A stretch of 64,000 nt of DNA from Streptomyces cupreus (GTDB lineage Bacteria > Actinomycetota > Actinomycetes > Streptomycetales > Streptomycetaceae), in assembly GCF_014257025.1 (NCBI RefSeq), contig NZ_JACMSF010000025.1, positions 49,364-113,363 on the forward strand, read 5' to 3'. A model generated the notes under the pieces. It was not told the DNA's origin. It searched no databases and saw nothing but the letters and a program-made list of their open reading frames with translations. Numbering within the stretch: the first letter of the stretch is position 1; every line of letters begins with the position of its first letter. Made by a program: the position numbers and the translations under genes. This document shows, in pieces, positions 9,255 through 18,814 of this stretch.

Positions 9255-9791
9255 CTCACCACGACAACCCGAGTTCAAGCTCAGTAGTCAAAGTGTGCGG
9301 CGGCGGACACTACGCACACCGGTATCTGCGAGGCTCAGGCTTCGTACACCCATCGGCCTACTGTGCCGATTTGGAATTCCTGATCCGACAATGTCGCGCG
9401 CCGGTTGAAAACTGCGCTCAAGCATGGTCGCTAACTGGCTGTTCTCGGTGGGCCCCTGAGCCTCCAGCGCGGCAGTCTCCGGAGCGAAGACATCGCTCCT
9501 GCCGGTACCTCGCTCGTCGAGCACCACGAGGGCGCCGTCTTCGCGGCGATCGGCCAGCGCGGTACCGGCTCGCGTTGGAACATCTACCGTCGGCGCGCTC
9601 CGCTGACGGCAGTTCAGCCGGGGCAGCAGCGCCGGCTCGCTGTGAAGGCGGTGTCCGTGGCGGAGCCTTGACATCTCATCCCGCCAAGAACCGCTCCCGC
9701 CAAGGGGCCTCGCTCATGGAAGCCGGTCCGGTCAGCCGAAGGAGGGCCGGATACAGTGCGTGGAACGGCAACCTGCTTCGTGAGGGGAAGC
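9255..9791. other. Long stretch without a recognisable gene
   Basis: Frames on both strands have mixed codon bias. A minus-strand frame with VVLDERGTGRSDVF faintly recalls an alpha/beta hydrolase loop, but nothing else supports it. The last bases form the leader of the phosphoesterase gene. Confidence 0.35.
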
Positions 9792-11012
9792 GTGACCGAC
9801 ACCAGCGACACCCGACCCGCCGACAGCGAAGCACACGCGCCACGGCCAAGCCGGCTGCTCCGTCTGATGCGCTACCTCCCGCTGATCGCCCCTGTCCTGC
9901 TGTGGGCGGCGCCGTATGGGGTGCTCCTGCACACCGGACAGCACTGGCCGGTGCCCGTCACGCTCGCCGGCACCGCCGTGTCCGCCCTCGGCCTCGTCGG
10001 CATGCCGCTCGCGATGATGCGCGGACACGGCCGGCGTCAGCAGGACCGGGCAGCGATCGTCGGTGACACCTTGCTGGGCATCAGCTGGGTCCTGTTCACC
10101 TGGTCCATTCTGCTCGGTGTCCTGCTACGGCTCGCCCTGACGGTTGCCGACGTCGGCGAGGGCCAGGACCGGGCCCGAATCGTCACGTGGACCGTTCTCG
10201 GCATTACCGCCGCACTGCTCGCCTGGGGGTACGTCGAGGCCCGCCGCGTGCCACGCGTGCGCCGACTCGACGTGCAACTCCCCCGTCTGGGTGCCGGGTT
10301 GGACGGCCTGCGTGTCGTCCTCATCACCGACACCCACTACGGCCCGCTCGACCGCGAACCCTGGTCGGCACAGGTGTGCGAGACCGTGAACAGCCTCAAG
10401 GCCGACCTGGTCTGCCACACCGGCGACATCGCGGACGGCACGGCCGAACGCCGCCGCGCCCAGGCCGCTCCACTCGGAACCGTGCGGGCCACCCAGGCCC
10501 GCGTCTACGTCACCGGCAACCACGAGTACTACAGCGAGGCCCAGGGCTGGGTCGACCTGATGGACGAACTGGGCTGGAAGCCACTGCGTAACCGCCACCT
10601 GCTGCTCGAACGCGGCGGCGACACCCTCGTGGTCGCCGGCGTGGATGACGTCACCGCCGAGTCCTCCGGACTGGCAGGACACCGCGCCCACCTCGCCGGA
10701 GCCTTGCACGGCGCCGACCCGGACCTACCCGTCCTGCTGTTGGCACACCAGCCCAAGTTCATCGACCGGGCGGCAGCCGACGGCGTCGACCTTCAACTCT
10801 CCGGCCATACCCACGGTGGGCAGATCTGGCCCTTCCACCACCTGGTCCGCCTCGACCAGCCCGCCCTCGCCGGCCTCAGCCACCACGGCCCCCGCACCCT
10901 CCTCTACACCAGCCGCGGCACCGGTTTCTGGGGCCCGCCATTCCGCATCTTCGCCCCCAGCGAGATCACCCTGCTCGTGCTCCGCTCCCCGCACCTGCCC
11001 ACCTCGAAGTAG
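9792..11012 (+). CDS. Membrane-anchored metallophosphoesterase
   Basis: Binuclear-metal phosphoesterase of the calcineurin superfamily, YkuE/YaeI-like, probably acting on a lipid or nucleotide substrate at the membrane (family knowledge; substrate unknown). Start GTG 9792 (VTDTSDTRPADSEAHAPRPS) with GAGGGGAAG in front. Residues about 20-150 contain four hydrophobic helices. The catalytic domain follows with all metal-binding blocks: ITDTHYG, HTGDIADG, VTGNHEYY, LLAHQPK and SGHTHGGQIWP. 406 residues, complete, ending PTSK. It is one of the few intact genes in this debris-rich part and has no operon partner. Confidence 0.88.
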   Translation: MTDTSDTRPADSEAHAPRPSRLLRLMRYLPLIAPVLLWAAPYGVLLHTGQHWPVPVTLAGTAVSALGLVGMPLAMMRGHGRRQQDRAAIVGDTLLGISWVLFTWSILLGVLLRLALTVADVGEGQDRARIVTWTVLGITAALLAWGYVEARRVPRVRRLDVQLPRLGAGLDGLRVVLITDTHYGPLDREPWSAQVCETVNSLKADLVCHTGDIADGTAERRRAQAAPLGTVRATQARVYVTGNHEYYSEAQGWVDLMDELGWKPLRNRHLLLERGGDTLVVAGVDDVTAESSGLAGHRAHLAGALHGADPDLPVLLLAHQPKFIDRAAADGVDLQLSGHTHGGQIWPFHHLVRLDQPALAGLSHHGPRTLLYTSRGTGFWGPPFRIFAPSEITLLVLRSPHLPTSK

Positions 11013-11274
11013 CACTCGACCGGCCGGCACATCCGCCAGTAGTGCTCGGTCGGGTTGATATCGGTTCTGGCATGGCGCGGTGACCGGTGGGAGGGACAGG
11101 TGCCGGTCCACAACCCGACGAGTACCTGCAGTTCACGGGCACCTGGTAGAGGTTCAGACCAACACCGTCCGTTTTCTAGACCGGGTGATGGCCTGGAGGG
11201 TGCGGAGGGCGTGCGCGACGGAGACGACGGAGCGGTGGCGCCGGCCTCTGAAGATGCGCCATCTGCCGCAAAGT

Positions 11275-11445
11275 CCTGGAACTGAACAAGAGGTCCGTCG
11301 CCGCACCGACGTGGTCGGCATCTTCCCCGATCGCACCGCCATGCTCCGCTTGGCCGACGCCGTCCCGGCCGAGCAGAACGACGAAGGCACCGAGGCCCGC
11401 CGCTACAAGGGACTTGAGCGCGACATCGTCCGAATTGATGGATGC
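11275..11445 (+). pseudogene. IS256-family transposase C-terminal fragment
   Basis: After a one-base loss in LNK(E)V the frame reads EVRRRTDVVGIFPDRTAMLR then AEQNDEGTEARRYKGLERD, the C-terminus of an IS256 transposase. The rest is absent. A complementary piece ending STNPLERI lies at 52.26-52.47 kb. Confidence 0.65.
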
Positions 11446-11492
11446 CCGTCAGCCGGTCCTGCAGCTCTCACTGGACATGGAGGACCCGGCCG

Positions 11493-12545
11493 ATGGTGAT
11501 CTTCGTCGTTGACACCCACAAGCGCAACCACACGGCAGTCGCAGTTGACGAACGCGGACGCGAGCTGGGCAGCCACACAACTGGTACCACCAGCCCAGAC
11601 CACCTGCGCTTGCTTGCCTGGGCCCGTCGCTTCGGCGAAGACCGCACGTGGGCCGTGGAAGACTGCCGTCAGCTCTCACGCCGTCTCGAGGGAGACCTCC
11701 CCGCCGCCGGCGAACGGATCGTGCGCGTCCCGCCCAAGCTCATGGCCCACTGCCGCACCGCCGCCCGCACCTACGGCAAGTCCGACCCCATCGACGCTCT
11801 GGCCGCAGCCCGAGCGGCACTGCGGGAACCGGACCTGCCCACCGCGCACCTCGACGACGCGAGCAGGGACGTGCGCCTGCTGATGGACCACCGCGACGAC
11901 CTGGTCGCCGAACGCACCCGCGTGATCAACCGGTTGCGCTGGTACCTGCACGAACTGGACCCGGCACTCGACCCTCCAGCTCGCAGTCTCACCCAGCGCC
12001 CAAGCAGGTACTCACCGTGGCGGCCTTCCTCGACGGCCGAAACGGCCTCGTCGCACGCCTGGCCAGGCAACTGCTGGCCCGCTGCCGAGAGCTCACCGCG
12101 ACCGTCCGGGACCTGGAAGCCGAGATCACCGCCCTCGTTAACCGACTGGCCCCAGCTCTCCTGGAGATTCCCGGCTGCAGCGCTCTCACCGCAGCAAAGA
12201 TTCTCGGTGAGACCGCCGGAATCACACGCTTCAAGTCGAAGAGCGCCTACGCCCGGCACAACGGAACCGCGCCTCTGCCCGTGTGGTCCGGCAATCGCGA
12301 ACGTCACCGACTCAGCCGTATGGGAAACCGCCAGCAAACGTCGCACTACACCGCATCGCCATCACGCAGGCTCACTACCATCCCGAAGCACGGGACTACC
12401 TTGAGCGCCGCCGCCAGGCCGGGACACGAGCACAGAATCGATCCGCGTCCTCAAATGCCGACTTTCCGATGTCGTCTATCGGGCCTTGCGCCGCGACGTT
12501 CACCCTGCCGAGGAGCCACAGGTCCCCCTCGCAGCAGCTGCTTGG
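11493..12545 (+). pseudogene. IS110-family transposase with several frameshifts
   Basis: IS110 DEDD transposase. ATG 11493 starts MVIFVVDTHKRNHTAVAVDE, and the RuvC-like domain continues through WAVEDCRQLSRRLEGDLPAA and YGKSDPIDALAAARAAL to about 11985. The frame then shifts to AAFLDGRNGLVARLARQLLA and the Transposase_20 block LEIPGCSALTAAKILGETAG. Further shifts give ALHRIAITQAHYHPEARDYL and finally the C-terminus near 12545. At least three indels are needed to restore one protein, so it is dead. Confidence 0.8.
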
Positions 12546-12607
12546 CATAGGAGCAGATGCGCAATCGGGACCGGGTCTGACGGGCAATACCTGTCACGCC
12601 GGTGATG

Positions 12608-12973
12608 TCAGGAAGACGTCAGGCAGAAGGGGTGGCCAGCTGGATCCAGGAGTACCCGCCAGCGTCCGTTGCCAGGCTGATGGTCCGGTTTGGCCGCTCC
12701 GAGTTCCAGCGCCAGCTCTTCCATCGCATCGAGGTCGTCAGCGCGGAAATCCAGGTGGAACTGTTGTGGCACGTCCTGACCCGGCCACCGCGGAGCCCGG
12801 TATCCGTCAACCCGCTGGAAGCCCAAATCACAGCCGGAGTCGTCCGTCAGCGCCGCGAACTCGTCCGTACTGAAGAGCTCGCGCATCCCGGTCAGTGCAC
12901 CGTAGAAGCCCGCCAGCGTCTGCGGGTCGGCACAGTCCAGAGTCACCCCTCGCAGTTCAGCGCCTGGCACCAT
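12608..12973 (-). CDS. VOC-family protein (glyoxalase/bleomycin-resistance fold)
   Basis: Single VOC-fold domain of 121 residues, starting ATG 12973 (MVPGAELRGVTLDCADPQTL). The pattern ADPQTLAGFYGALTG at the front and LDPAGHPFCL at the end is characteristic of small metal-binding or substrate-binding VOC proteins. A second helix-strand repeat occupies VPQQFHLDFRADDLDAMEEL. The substrate cannot be told from sequence. It is intact and lies between two dead insertion sequences, without an operon partner. Confidence 0.75.
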   Translation of the reverse strand: MVPGAELRGVTLDCADPQTLAGFYGALTGMRELFSTDEFAALTDDSGCDLGFQRVDGYRAPRWPGQDVPQQFHLDFRADDLDAMEELALELGAAKPDHQPGNGRWRVLLDPAGHPFCLTSS

Positions 12974-13024
12974 TCGCTCCTTCGTGTCCGCGCGTCTGTC
13001 TCCGTAAGCCGCCGCTGCACGCGA

Positions 13025-13528
13025 TCACCGGCCCACAGCGACACCGTACTCGCCACATCCAGCGCTCAAGTAGCGGTTTACCCCTTCCTGAGAGCAACGG
13101 GTGGCTGTGACCAGCGCTTTCGATACACCCCCTAGGGCTCGCAGAGAATCGGGTTTGATCTTTGATGGGGGTCGGCCGCTGTACTTGTCGAGATGGGCAG
13201 CCACGTCTGTCGGAGTGCGGAATCTGGCAGTTGAGGGCGGGATCGCATGATCGTGCTCGGCCAGGAGGGGCCGTACTTGCTGAACGGCACGCGTGAGAGT
13301 GCTTCCGGCGACACCGAAGAGCCGGGCGAGCAGTTCATGGGTGCCGATCTTGCGGAGGCAGAGCACGGTGGCCAGGATCCGCTCTTCATCGGAGAGCTTG
13401 TCCTTGGCACCCGCGCCTCGCGCCCTTCGGCGCTCACCGCCCCGGCGTTCGTGTCGGGTCCGCTCGCGTCGTTGTGCCAGCGCCGGGATCAACACGCGGA
13501 CCAGAGCGTCCAGTTGCGGAACGGTCAT
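13025..13528 (-). CDS. ISAzo13-associated HTH accessory protein
   Basis: Second frame of the ISAzo13 element, of the kind annotated elsewhere as an ISAzo13-like transposase-related protein. ATG 13528 overlaps the transposase TGA as ATGA, so translation is coupled. The core LSDEERILATVLCLRKIGTH then ELLARLFGVAGSTLTRAVQQ is a helix-turn-helix pair. Homology ends at about KIKPDS (13145). The last 35 codons run out through the inverted repeat into flanking DNA, so the natural stop seems to be lost. Confidence 0.55.
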   Translation of the reverse strand: MTVPQLDALVRVLIPALAQRRERTRHERRGGERRRARGAGAKDKLSDEERILATVLCLRKIGTHELLARLFGVAGSTLTRAVQQVRPLLAEHDHAIPPSTARFRTPTDVAAHLDKYSGRPPSKIKPDSLRALGGVSKALVTATRCSQEGVNRYLSAGCGEYGVAVGR

Positions 13529-14911
13529 CCCGTCAGCTCCGGATCACGGAGAGAGCCGACGTCAGGGCCGACCAGAAGCTCAGGCAGTCGAGCGGTCGTG
13601 CCGGCGTCGGTCTCCGTTCCCACCTCAGGTGGTGAGAGCACGCAGGAATCGGCTGGGTGGAGCGTGTAATTCCAGTCGCCGTGGAAGCGGTGCCTGCTCA
13701 TGGGCAAAGCGTCGACCTGCGCGTCGGCGACCTTCACGCCGGTGTCGTAGGTGCCGGTGTCGAGTTCGGCTTCGACTCTCAGCCCGGCCCCGGTGGCGGT
13801 CGCCGCGATGCTGTTCACAGTGACTTCGTGGCTGGTCAACGGCCTGCCACGCCAGTTCATAGAGATGTGGGAGAACAGCCGGTGCTCCACCTTGTTCCAC
13901 TTCGATGTCCCCGGCGGCAGGTGGCAGACGGTGATCTCCAGGCTCGTCTCGGCGGCCAGGGCGGCGAGTTCGCCCTTCCAGGCCCGGGTGCGGTAGCCGT
14001 TGGAGCCGCCTGCGTCCGCGGTGATCAGCAGACGGGTGGCGTGCGGGTAGTCGTGCTGGCCGCGGGCCTGCCACCAGCGGCGGATCGAGGCGACCGCGAA
14101 CGCCGCCGTGTCGTGGTCGGTGCCGACGCTGACCCAGCCGGTGTTCGCCGCGACATCGTAGATCCCGTACGGGATCGCCTTACCCGGCCCCTGCCGGTCC
14201 AGGAAGTCGTGCGTCTTGACCAGGGCGGGTTGCCCCGTGGGCATCCACTCGCGGCCGCCATTTTTGTACTGGCCAACCAGCTCCTTCTTCTTGGTGTCCA
14301 CGCTGATCACCGGGTCACCGGCGCCCAGTGGTCCTTGGCCCGGTAGTTGATGTAGCGGAACTGGGTATCGTGGTCCGGGTGTTGTGCGCCCTCGATCGTC
14401 TTCGCGTTGGCCTGCAGGCTGAAACCCTCCTCACGCAGCAGGTCTCCGACTGCGTCCGCACAAACCCGGTGTCCTTGGCGGATGAGCTCGTCGGCGAGTT
14501 TCCTGGTCGACTTGGTGGTCCAGCGCAGCGGCGCCATCGGGTCTCCGCGCATGTCCGGCTCAACCAGGGCCAGCAGGGCCGGCCGCAGCCCCGGGTCCAC
14601 CTCGGCCGCCCTCTTGCGCCCACCGCCCGGACGGCGCACCCGCCCCAGCGGCTCCGCCCCCGCTTCCAACTCGTCCACGCCCTACGGACCGTGGTCTCAC
14701 TGACCTGGGCTGCCCGCGCGACCGCCCGGATCCCGCCGTGGCCCAAAATGCAGGCTTCTGCGCCCATCAGCAGCCGCCGCTGTCGCTCGTCCAGATGCGG
14801 GAACAACACCCCGAACTTCACGGCCAGTTGATCAGGCGTCTCGTCCAGGATGCCTATACCACGTGAACGAGCTCGGACGCGGGAAGCAACACCTTGATTG
14901 TCTGCGAGCCC
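13135..14911 (-). mobile_element. ISAzo13-family insertion sequence with TA target duplication
   Basis: The ends match as inverted repeats: AGGGCTCGCAGAGAATC at 13134-13150 and GATTGTCTGCGAGCCCT at 14896-14912, 16 of 17 paired. The dinucleotide TA flanks both sides (13133-13134 and 14912-14913), consistent with a two-base target duplication. It holds the broken transposase and the accessory HTH frame, both reading on the minus strand. Confidence 0.8.
13525..14860 (-). pseudogene. ISAzo13-family transposase with two frameshifts
   Basis: Three pieces in three frames make one ISAzo13 transposase. The N-terminal part is VKFGVLFPHLDERQRRLLMG and AQVSETTVRR; the middle is GRVRRPGGGRKRAAEV to YINYRAKDH; the catalytic part is VISVDTKKKELVGQYKNG, LLITADAGGSNGYRTRAW and LPPGTSKWNKVEHRLFS. 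Single-base losses at about 14690 (VRR/AVDELE) and about 14320 (DH/LGAGDPV) explain the shifts. The catalytic frame itself, 13525-14310, is 261 codons and otherwise intact. Confidence 0.8.
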
Positions 14912-15049
14912 TAACGGGCTGCCCCGCGATTGGTTTTGTACGCGGGTCGCGACAGCAGATGTACATCTCGTCGAGCCCCCTGTCGACGCAGAGTCGATGT
15001 ACACGAGCACGGAGAGCACCCAAGTCAGGCCGGACGATGCGATGGTGTG

Positions 15050-15403
15050 ATGATGTCGGTCATGGCTATCGAATCAGTCGTCGTGCGGCAGCGCGTCGAG
15101 GATCTGGACGCGGCTGTGCCCTTCTACGAGAAAGTGACCGGAAGCACCGCATCCCGTTTCGCCTTCGCCGGGGTCACCCTGGCAAGCGTCGGGCCCTTCC
15201 TGCTGTTCAGCGGTCCGGACGAGGCCGTGCAGCGAGTTGCCGGCGTGGCGGCCACCCTGGCGGTCGCAGACCTGGACGCAGCGGTGAAGGAAGCGGTGGC
15301 GGCAGGCGCCGAGGTGATGGTTCCTACCTCTCCAACACCGAATGGCCATCGCGCCGTGCTGCGGCACCCGTACGGCGGCGTCTTCGAGTACGTCGGCCCC
15401 TGA
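15050..15403 (+). CDS. VOC-family protein
   Basis: VOC-fold protein of about 117 residues. Start candidates are ATG 15050, 15053 and 15062 (MAIESVVVRQRVEDLDAAVP); none has a strong ribosome binding site and I list the first. The single domain shows VEDLDAAVPFYEKV at the front and the closing LRHPYGGVFEYVGP. It resembles short glyoxalase-like proteins that bind small metabolites (family knowledge). No operon partner. An IS5-type relic begins 65 bases downstream. Confidence 0.72.
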   Translation: MMSVMAIESVVVRQRVEDLDAAVPFYEKVTGSTASRFAFAGVTLASVGPFLLFSGPDEAVQRVAGVAATLAVADLDAAVKEAVAAGAEVMVPTSPTPNGHRAVLRHPYGGVFEYVGP

Positions 15404-15467
15404 ACCTTCGGCCACCGCGATTGATCGCGGGCCGTGACATGACGACGGCCGCGCGGGTTCTTGAGGG

Positions 15468-16260
15468 GTGAAGATAAAGCAAGCCCGCACGGCCATGTCG
15501 CATCCTGCCTTCTGCGGCGTCACACGCCCACATCTCGGCGAGTTGATCGAAGAGCTCGCGCCTCGCTGGGAAGCGCTCTGCGAGTCCGGGCGGCACGAGC
15601 GGCGTCGGGGCGCCCGCCGACGTCAGCCCGGCACCGGGCCGACGTACGAACTGGTCTTCACCGACCGGCTGCTGGCCACCCTGGTCCACCTGCGCACCGG
15701 CCTGACCCCACAAGGCCTGGCCGTGGTCTATGAGGTGGGCTCCTCCACCATCGGCCGCGCGATTAGCGAGATCCGTGCCCTGCTCGGCGAGCGCGGCTTC
15801 GCCGCCCGGCCGGCCTGGAATCCGCCTGCGCACCCTGGAGGATGTGTTCGCCTACGCTGCGGCCGAGAATGTCACGCTGCGGATCGACGGCACCGAGACC
15901 CAGGTCCGCCGGCCCCAAGGCGCACTGCCCCGGCAGAGGGCCTTCATCTCCGGAAAGCGCAAGCAGAACACCATCACGATCAGCGACGGCCAGGGCCGCA
16001 CCCCGTGGTCCGGGGCCATCCGCCCCGGAGGTATGCATGACCAGACCGCCGTCCGCACCGAGGGCATCGCCGAGCAGTTCCGGCAGCACCCGACGGTGAG
16101 CCGAGGTGGACGAGGGCTGCAGGGGCCTGGCCAACGAGTTCCCCGACCAGGTCAGCGCTCCGCCCAGGAAACCGGCGGGCATCAACAACGCGCCGCTGAC
16201 CGCATGGTACGCATGGCGTGAGATGCGCCGCCGTCAGTCCTCCCGCCGCATCTGCGTCGA
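15468..16260 (+). pseudogene. IS5-group (DDE_Tnp_4) transposase with frameshifts
   Basis: Starts MKIKQARTAMSHPAFCGVTR with a helix-turn-helix LTPQGLAVVYEVGSSTIGRA. After a shift near 15820 the catalytic block reads LRIDGTETQVRRPQGALPRQ then RKQNTITISDGQGRTPWSGA and GGMHDQTAVRTEGI. After another shift near 16100 comes VDEGCRGLANEFPDQVSAPP and MRRRQSSRRICVE. Sequence similarity stops there and the rest of the C-terminus is missing. Confidence 0.7.
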
Positions 16261-16648
16261 ATGCTGCGGGACCTGCCGTCCAGCGGCGACGCGGTGCGTC
16301 AGGTCCTGCTGCGGCAGGGCTCTTGGCCGCAGCACTGGTCCCCCTACGGTTTTCCCGGAAACACCAGCCCGGCCTCACGCCTTACGTCGCGGAGCCGCGG
16401 GCCACACTGGGGCCGCGGCAGTGCCAGGACTGTCACGCCTGGATTCCCCCGGTCGGCGGGCTGGATTCCGTTGCGACCCGTGCCGGCACTGGCGCGAGAG
16501 GCACCCCGGGGCCAGTGCGTGCGCTGGCCCGGAACAACCTCCCCTTACGCGGCGGTCGATGCTGCGGCTGCCACCCCTATTCGACATCGCCGGCCGGGAC
16601 GACACCTTCACGTTCTGGCAACCGCACCCCCAGGCCGTCTTGGCCTCC
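16261..16648. other. Stretch without a recognisable gene
   Basis: Open frames here have no familiar motifs and inconsistent codon bias. It lies between a transposase relic and a tRNA-methyltransferase-like relic and is probably scar sequence. Confidence 0.35.
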
Positions 16649-17040
16649 CTAACGGTGAGGGCCTGGTCCTGCGACGTCTCGGCCACAGTGCAGGAGACGT
16701 TGAGCGACGGCCTCGGTGAGTGGGCGATCTTCCAGGACGTGACGCCGGAGCCGCCGGTGCGGGGACAAGGCGAAGACGCCAACGGGCGGGAGGTCGGAGC
16801 GGCTGCGGTAGGGACGGGGTTCGCGGTAGTCGTCGTGTTCCGGGAACTGGTCGAAGAGGAAGAGGGCCGCCAGGTGGGAGAAGCCCTCCAGACCCTGGAG
16901 GCAGGCCTCGCCGAAGCGTTCGTCGACGGTGATTGTGCTGCGGACGGCACCCCAGTCATCCGTGTGCTGGACGTCCGTCCGGTTGTTCCGGACCGTACCT
17001 ATCGGTGTGATCTCGAAGCTCGGTACGGCCAGCTGCGCGG
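16649..17040 (-). pseudogene. TrmO/UPF0066-type methyltransferase fragment
   Basis: Minus-strand frame reads PSFEITPIGTVRNNRTDVQH then TDDWGAVRSTITVDERF and GFSHLAALFLFDQFPEHDDY, followed by SDLPPVGVFALSPHRR. This is the N-terminal beta-barrel of the TrmO family, which methylates N6-threonylcarbamoyladenosine in tRNA or has a related role (family knowledge). After HRR the frame continues with unrelated residues to TAG 16649-16651, and no normal start codon is seen. The C-terminal half and the start are lost, so it is a relic downstream of the halogenase-like pair. Confidence 0.6.
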
Positions 17041-17126
17041 GAGGTCCAATTCGTAGCGAGCGACACGGGACCCCGGCAGCAGCACCCTTGCGGGTACGGC
17101 GGCCGGGGCCGTCGTACCTGTCCCGC

Positions 17127-18782
17127 TCAGAAGATCTTCCGGCCGGTGACGCGGAGCCGCAGTGCCTGGCCGCCGCTCTTCAGGAGCATCTTCCGTACGG
17201 TCGGGTCGCCGTGCCTGGTGAGCCACAGCGCCGTCTTGGCGATGACGGGCGGCTTCGGGCTCATGAAGTGCACCGAGCGCTTCTGGAATCCGAATGGCTT
17301 GGGCATGAAGTTCGCGCTCTCCAGGACGTCCCACAGTGCCTCGGCCGCCTCGTGCGCGGTGATCTTGCCCGCCTGGTGCGCGTCGACCTGGGCCACCATC
17401 GTGTCGAAAAGGTGTTTGTAGCCCTCGTGGTCGGGCCAGTCGTAGCCGAGGTACTGGCCCTTCTCCAGGTCCTTGAAGTGCTGGTCGCTGCCGTCCTTCT
17501 GGTACTTCGTCAGGCCGGCGCGGGCGCGGAAGGTGCCGAAGTTGTTGCCCCACACCCAGACCCGGAAGACGGCCTTCCAGAACTCGAAGTGGTCGAACGC
17601 GGTGTACCCGCCGTTGACGATCTCGTCGTTGTAATGGAAGCGGGCGCGCTGCCACTCGTCGTAGTCGGCGAAGCGCTCGGCGGAGAAGTCGCCGTCCTGG
17701 CAGGCCTGGATGAGGCGCCAGGCGAGCCGGTTGACCGCGTCGCCGGTGTTGGCGAGGCCGTAGGAGAACAGCGGGTCGATGAACCCGGCGGCGTGCCCCA
17801 GCAGCGCCCAGCGGTCGCCCACGGTGCGCTTGGAGGAGTACTGCAGCCGGTCGGCGCTGACCCACTCGCGGACCGGGGTGACGCCGGCGTACTGCCGCTC
17901 GATGTCCGGGAAGCGGGAGGTGATGTCGGCGAAGTCCTCCTCGATGGAGTGGTTCGGGTTCTTCGGGTAGACCCGTGGGTCGACGGTGAGCCCGATGGAG
18001 CACAACGGGTTGCGCGACAGCGGGGTGTTGTCGAAGCCGATCACCCAGGCCCACCCGCGGTGGAACGTGTGGTGGACGGTGCCCTCGTACCACGGTACCG
18101 GCGGCCTGTGCTCCGGCGCCCGGTCCCACAGGTCGTCTGTGTGGGTGATGCCGTAGACGTGAGTGAACATGGACCGTGAGTGGTGCTTGAACACCGGGAT
18201 CTCGTCGCGCAGGTCGAACTTCTTCGCGATCGGCGAGCGGTAGCCGCTGGCGTCGACGACGTAGCGGGCGCGGAACTGTTCGCCCCTCTCGCCGTGCAGC
18301 GTGACGCCCGAGTCCTCGAAGTCGATGTCCCCGATCCGGAAGTCCTGCAGCGGGGTGCAGCCGCACTTGATTGCCAGGTGGAAGACGAAGGCGTCGATGT
18401 CCTGGCGGTACAGGTGGTGCGCCTCGTGCAGCAGCCCGGGGGTGTGGAACTCGTTGGTCTCACGCGGGTTTTGCGGCTTGCCCTCCTCGTGGCGCAGGAA
18501 GCCGAAGTGCGTCTTGGTGCCGAATGTCGGGCCGATCGTCTTCGCGCAGTCCTTCAGGGTGCACAGAGTCGTCAGCTCGGGCACGTTGTAGCGGGCGGCG
18601 ATGATCCGCTGGGACACGTTGGTGTACGGGATCGTGGCCTCGCCCACGGCGAAGCGCGGGTGCACGCCTGCGTCGATCAGCAGCACCTTGAGGCCGTTGC
18701 GGGCCAGCGCCGCACCCAGCATGGAGCCGCCCATGCCGGCACCGATGATGGCAATGTCGAACCGTTTGTTCTGCGGGCTCAT
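17127..18782 (-). CDS. Flavin-dependent oxidoreductase, tryptophan-halogenase superfamily (second gene of pair)
   Basis: Predicted FAD enzyme of 551 residues. Start ATG 18782 (MSPQNKRFDIAIIGAGMGGS) with GAGGAG eight bases before it; the frame is open far upstream but only this start fits. It has the dinucleotide motif GAGMGG, FAVGEATIPYTN, and GWAWVIGFDN in place of the GWxWxIP signature of flavin halogenases. The flavin-binding C-lobe is GDRWALLGHAAGFIDPLFSY. By eye, the position of the catalytic Lys of PrnA (ATFK) aligns with Gly in PTFGTKTHFGF, so oxygenation or an altered halogenase are both possible. It follows its paralogue after 32 bases. The product is unknown. Confidence 0.8.
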   Translation of the reverse strand: MSPQNKRFDIAIIGAGMGGSMLGAALARNGLKVLLIDAGVHPRFAVGEATIPYTNVSQRIIAARYNVPELTTLCTLKDCAKTIGPTFGTKTHFGFLRHEEGKPQNPRETNEFHTPGLLHEAHHLYRQDIDAFVFHLAIKCGCTPLQDFRIGDIDFEDSGVTLHGERGEQFRARYVVDASGYRSPIAKKFDLRDEIPVFKHHSRSMFTHVYGITHTDDLWDRAPEHRPPVPWYEGTVHHTFHRGWAWVIGFDNTPLSRNPLCSIGLTVDPRVYPKNPNHSIEEDFADITSRFPDIERQYAGVTPVREWVSADRLQYSSKRTVGDRWALLGHAAGFIDPLFSYGLANTGDAVNRLAWRLIQACQDGDFSAERFADYDEWQRARFHYNDEIVNGGYTAFDHFEFWKAVFRVWVWGNNFGTFRARAGLTKYQKDGSDQHFKDLEKGQYLGYDWPDHEGYKHLFDTMVAQVDAHQAGKITAHEAAEALWDVLESANFMPKPFGFQKRSVHFMSPKPPVIAKTALWLTRHGDPTVRKMLLKSGGQALRLRVTGRKIF

Positions 18783-18814
18783 GTGGTGTGTGCTCCTCGG
18801 GGGTAAGACGGCGG

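Noticed and set aside
13525..14911. Possible active ISAzo13 element because of clean ends
   Set aside because: The ends and TA duplication are clear, but the transposase needs two frame corrections.
14315..15019. Programmed frameshift in the ISAzo13 transposase
   Set aside because: Two separate shifts are needed and no slippery heptamer is seen at either, so mutation is simpler.
16929..18179. 416-codon plus-strand open frame
   Set aside because: Antisense to the second flavoenzyme gene and the TrmO relic; no recognisable protein.
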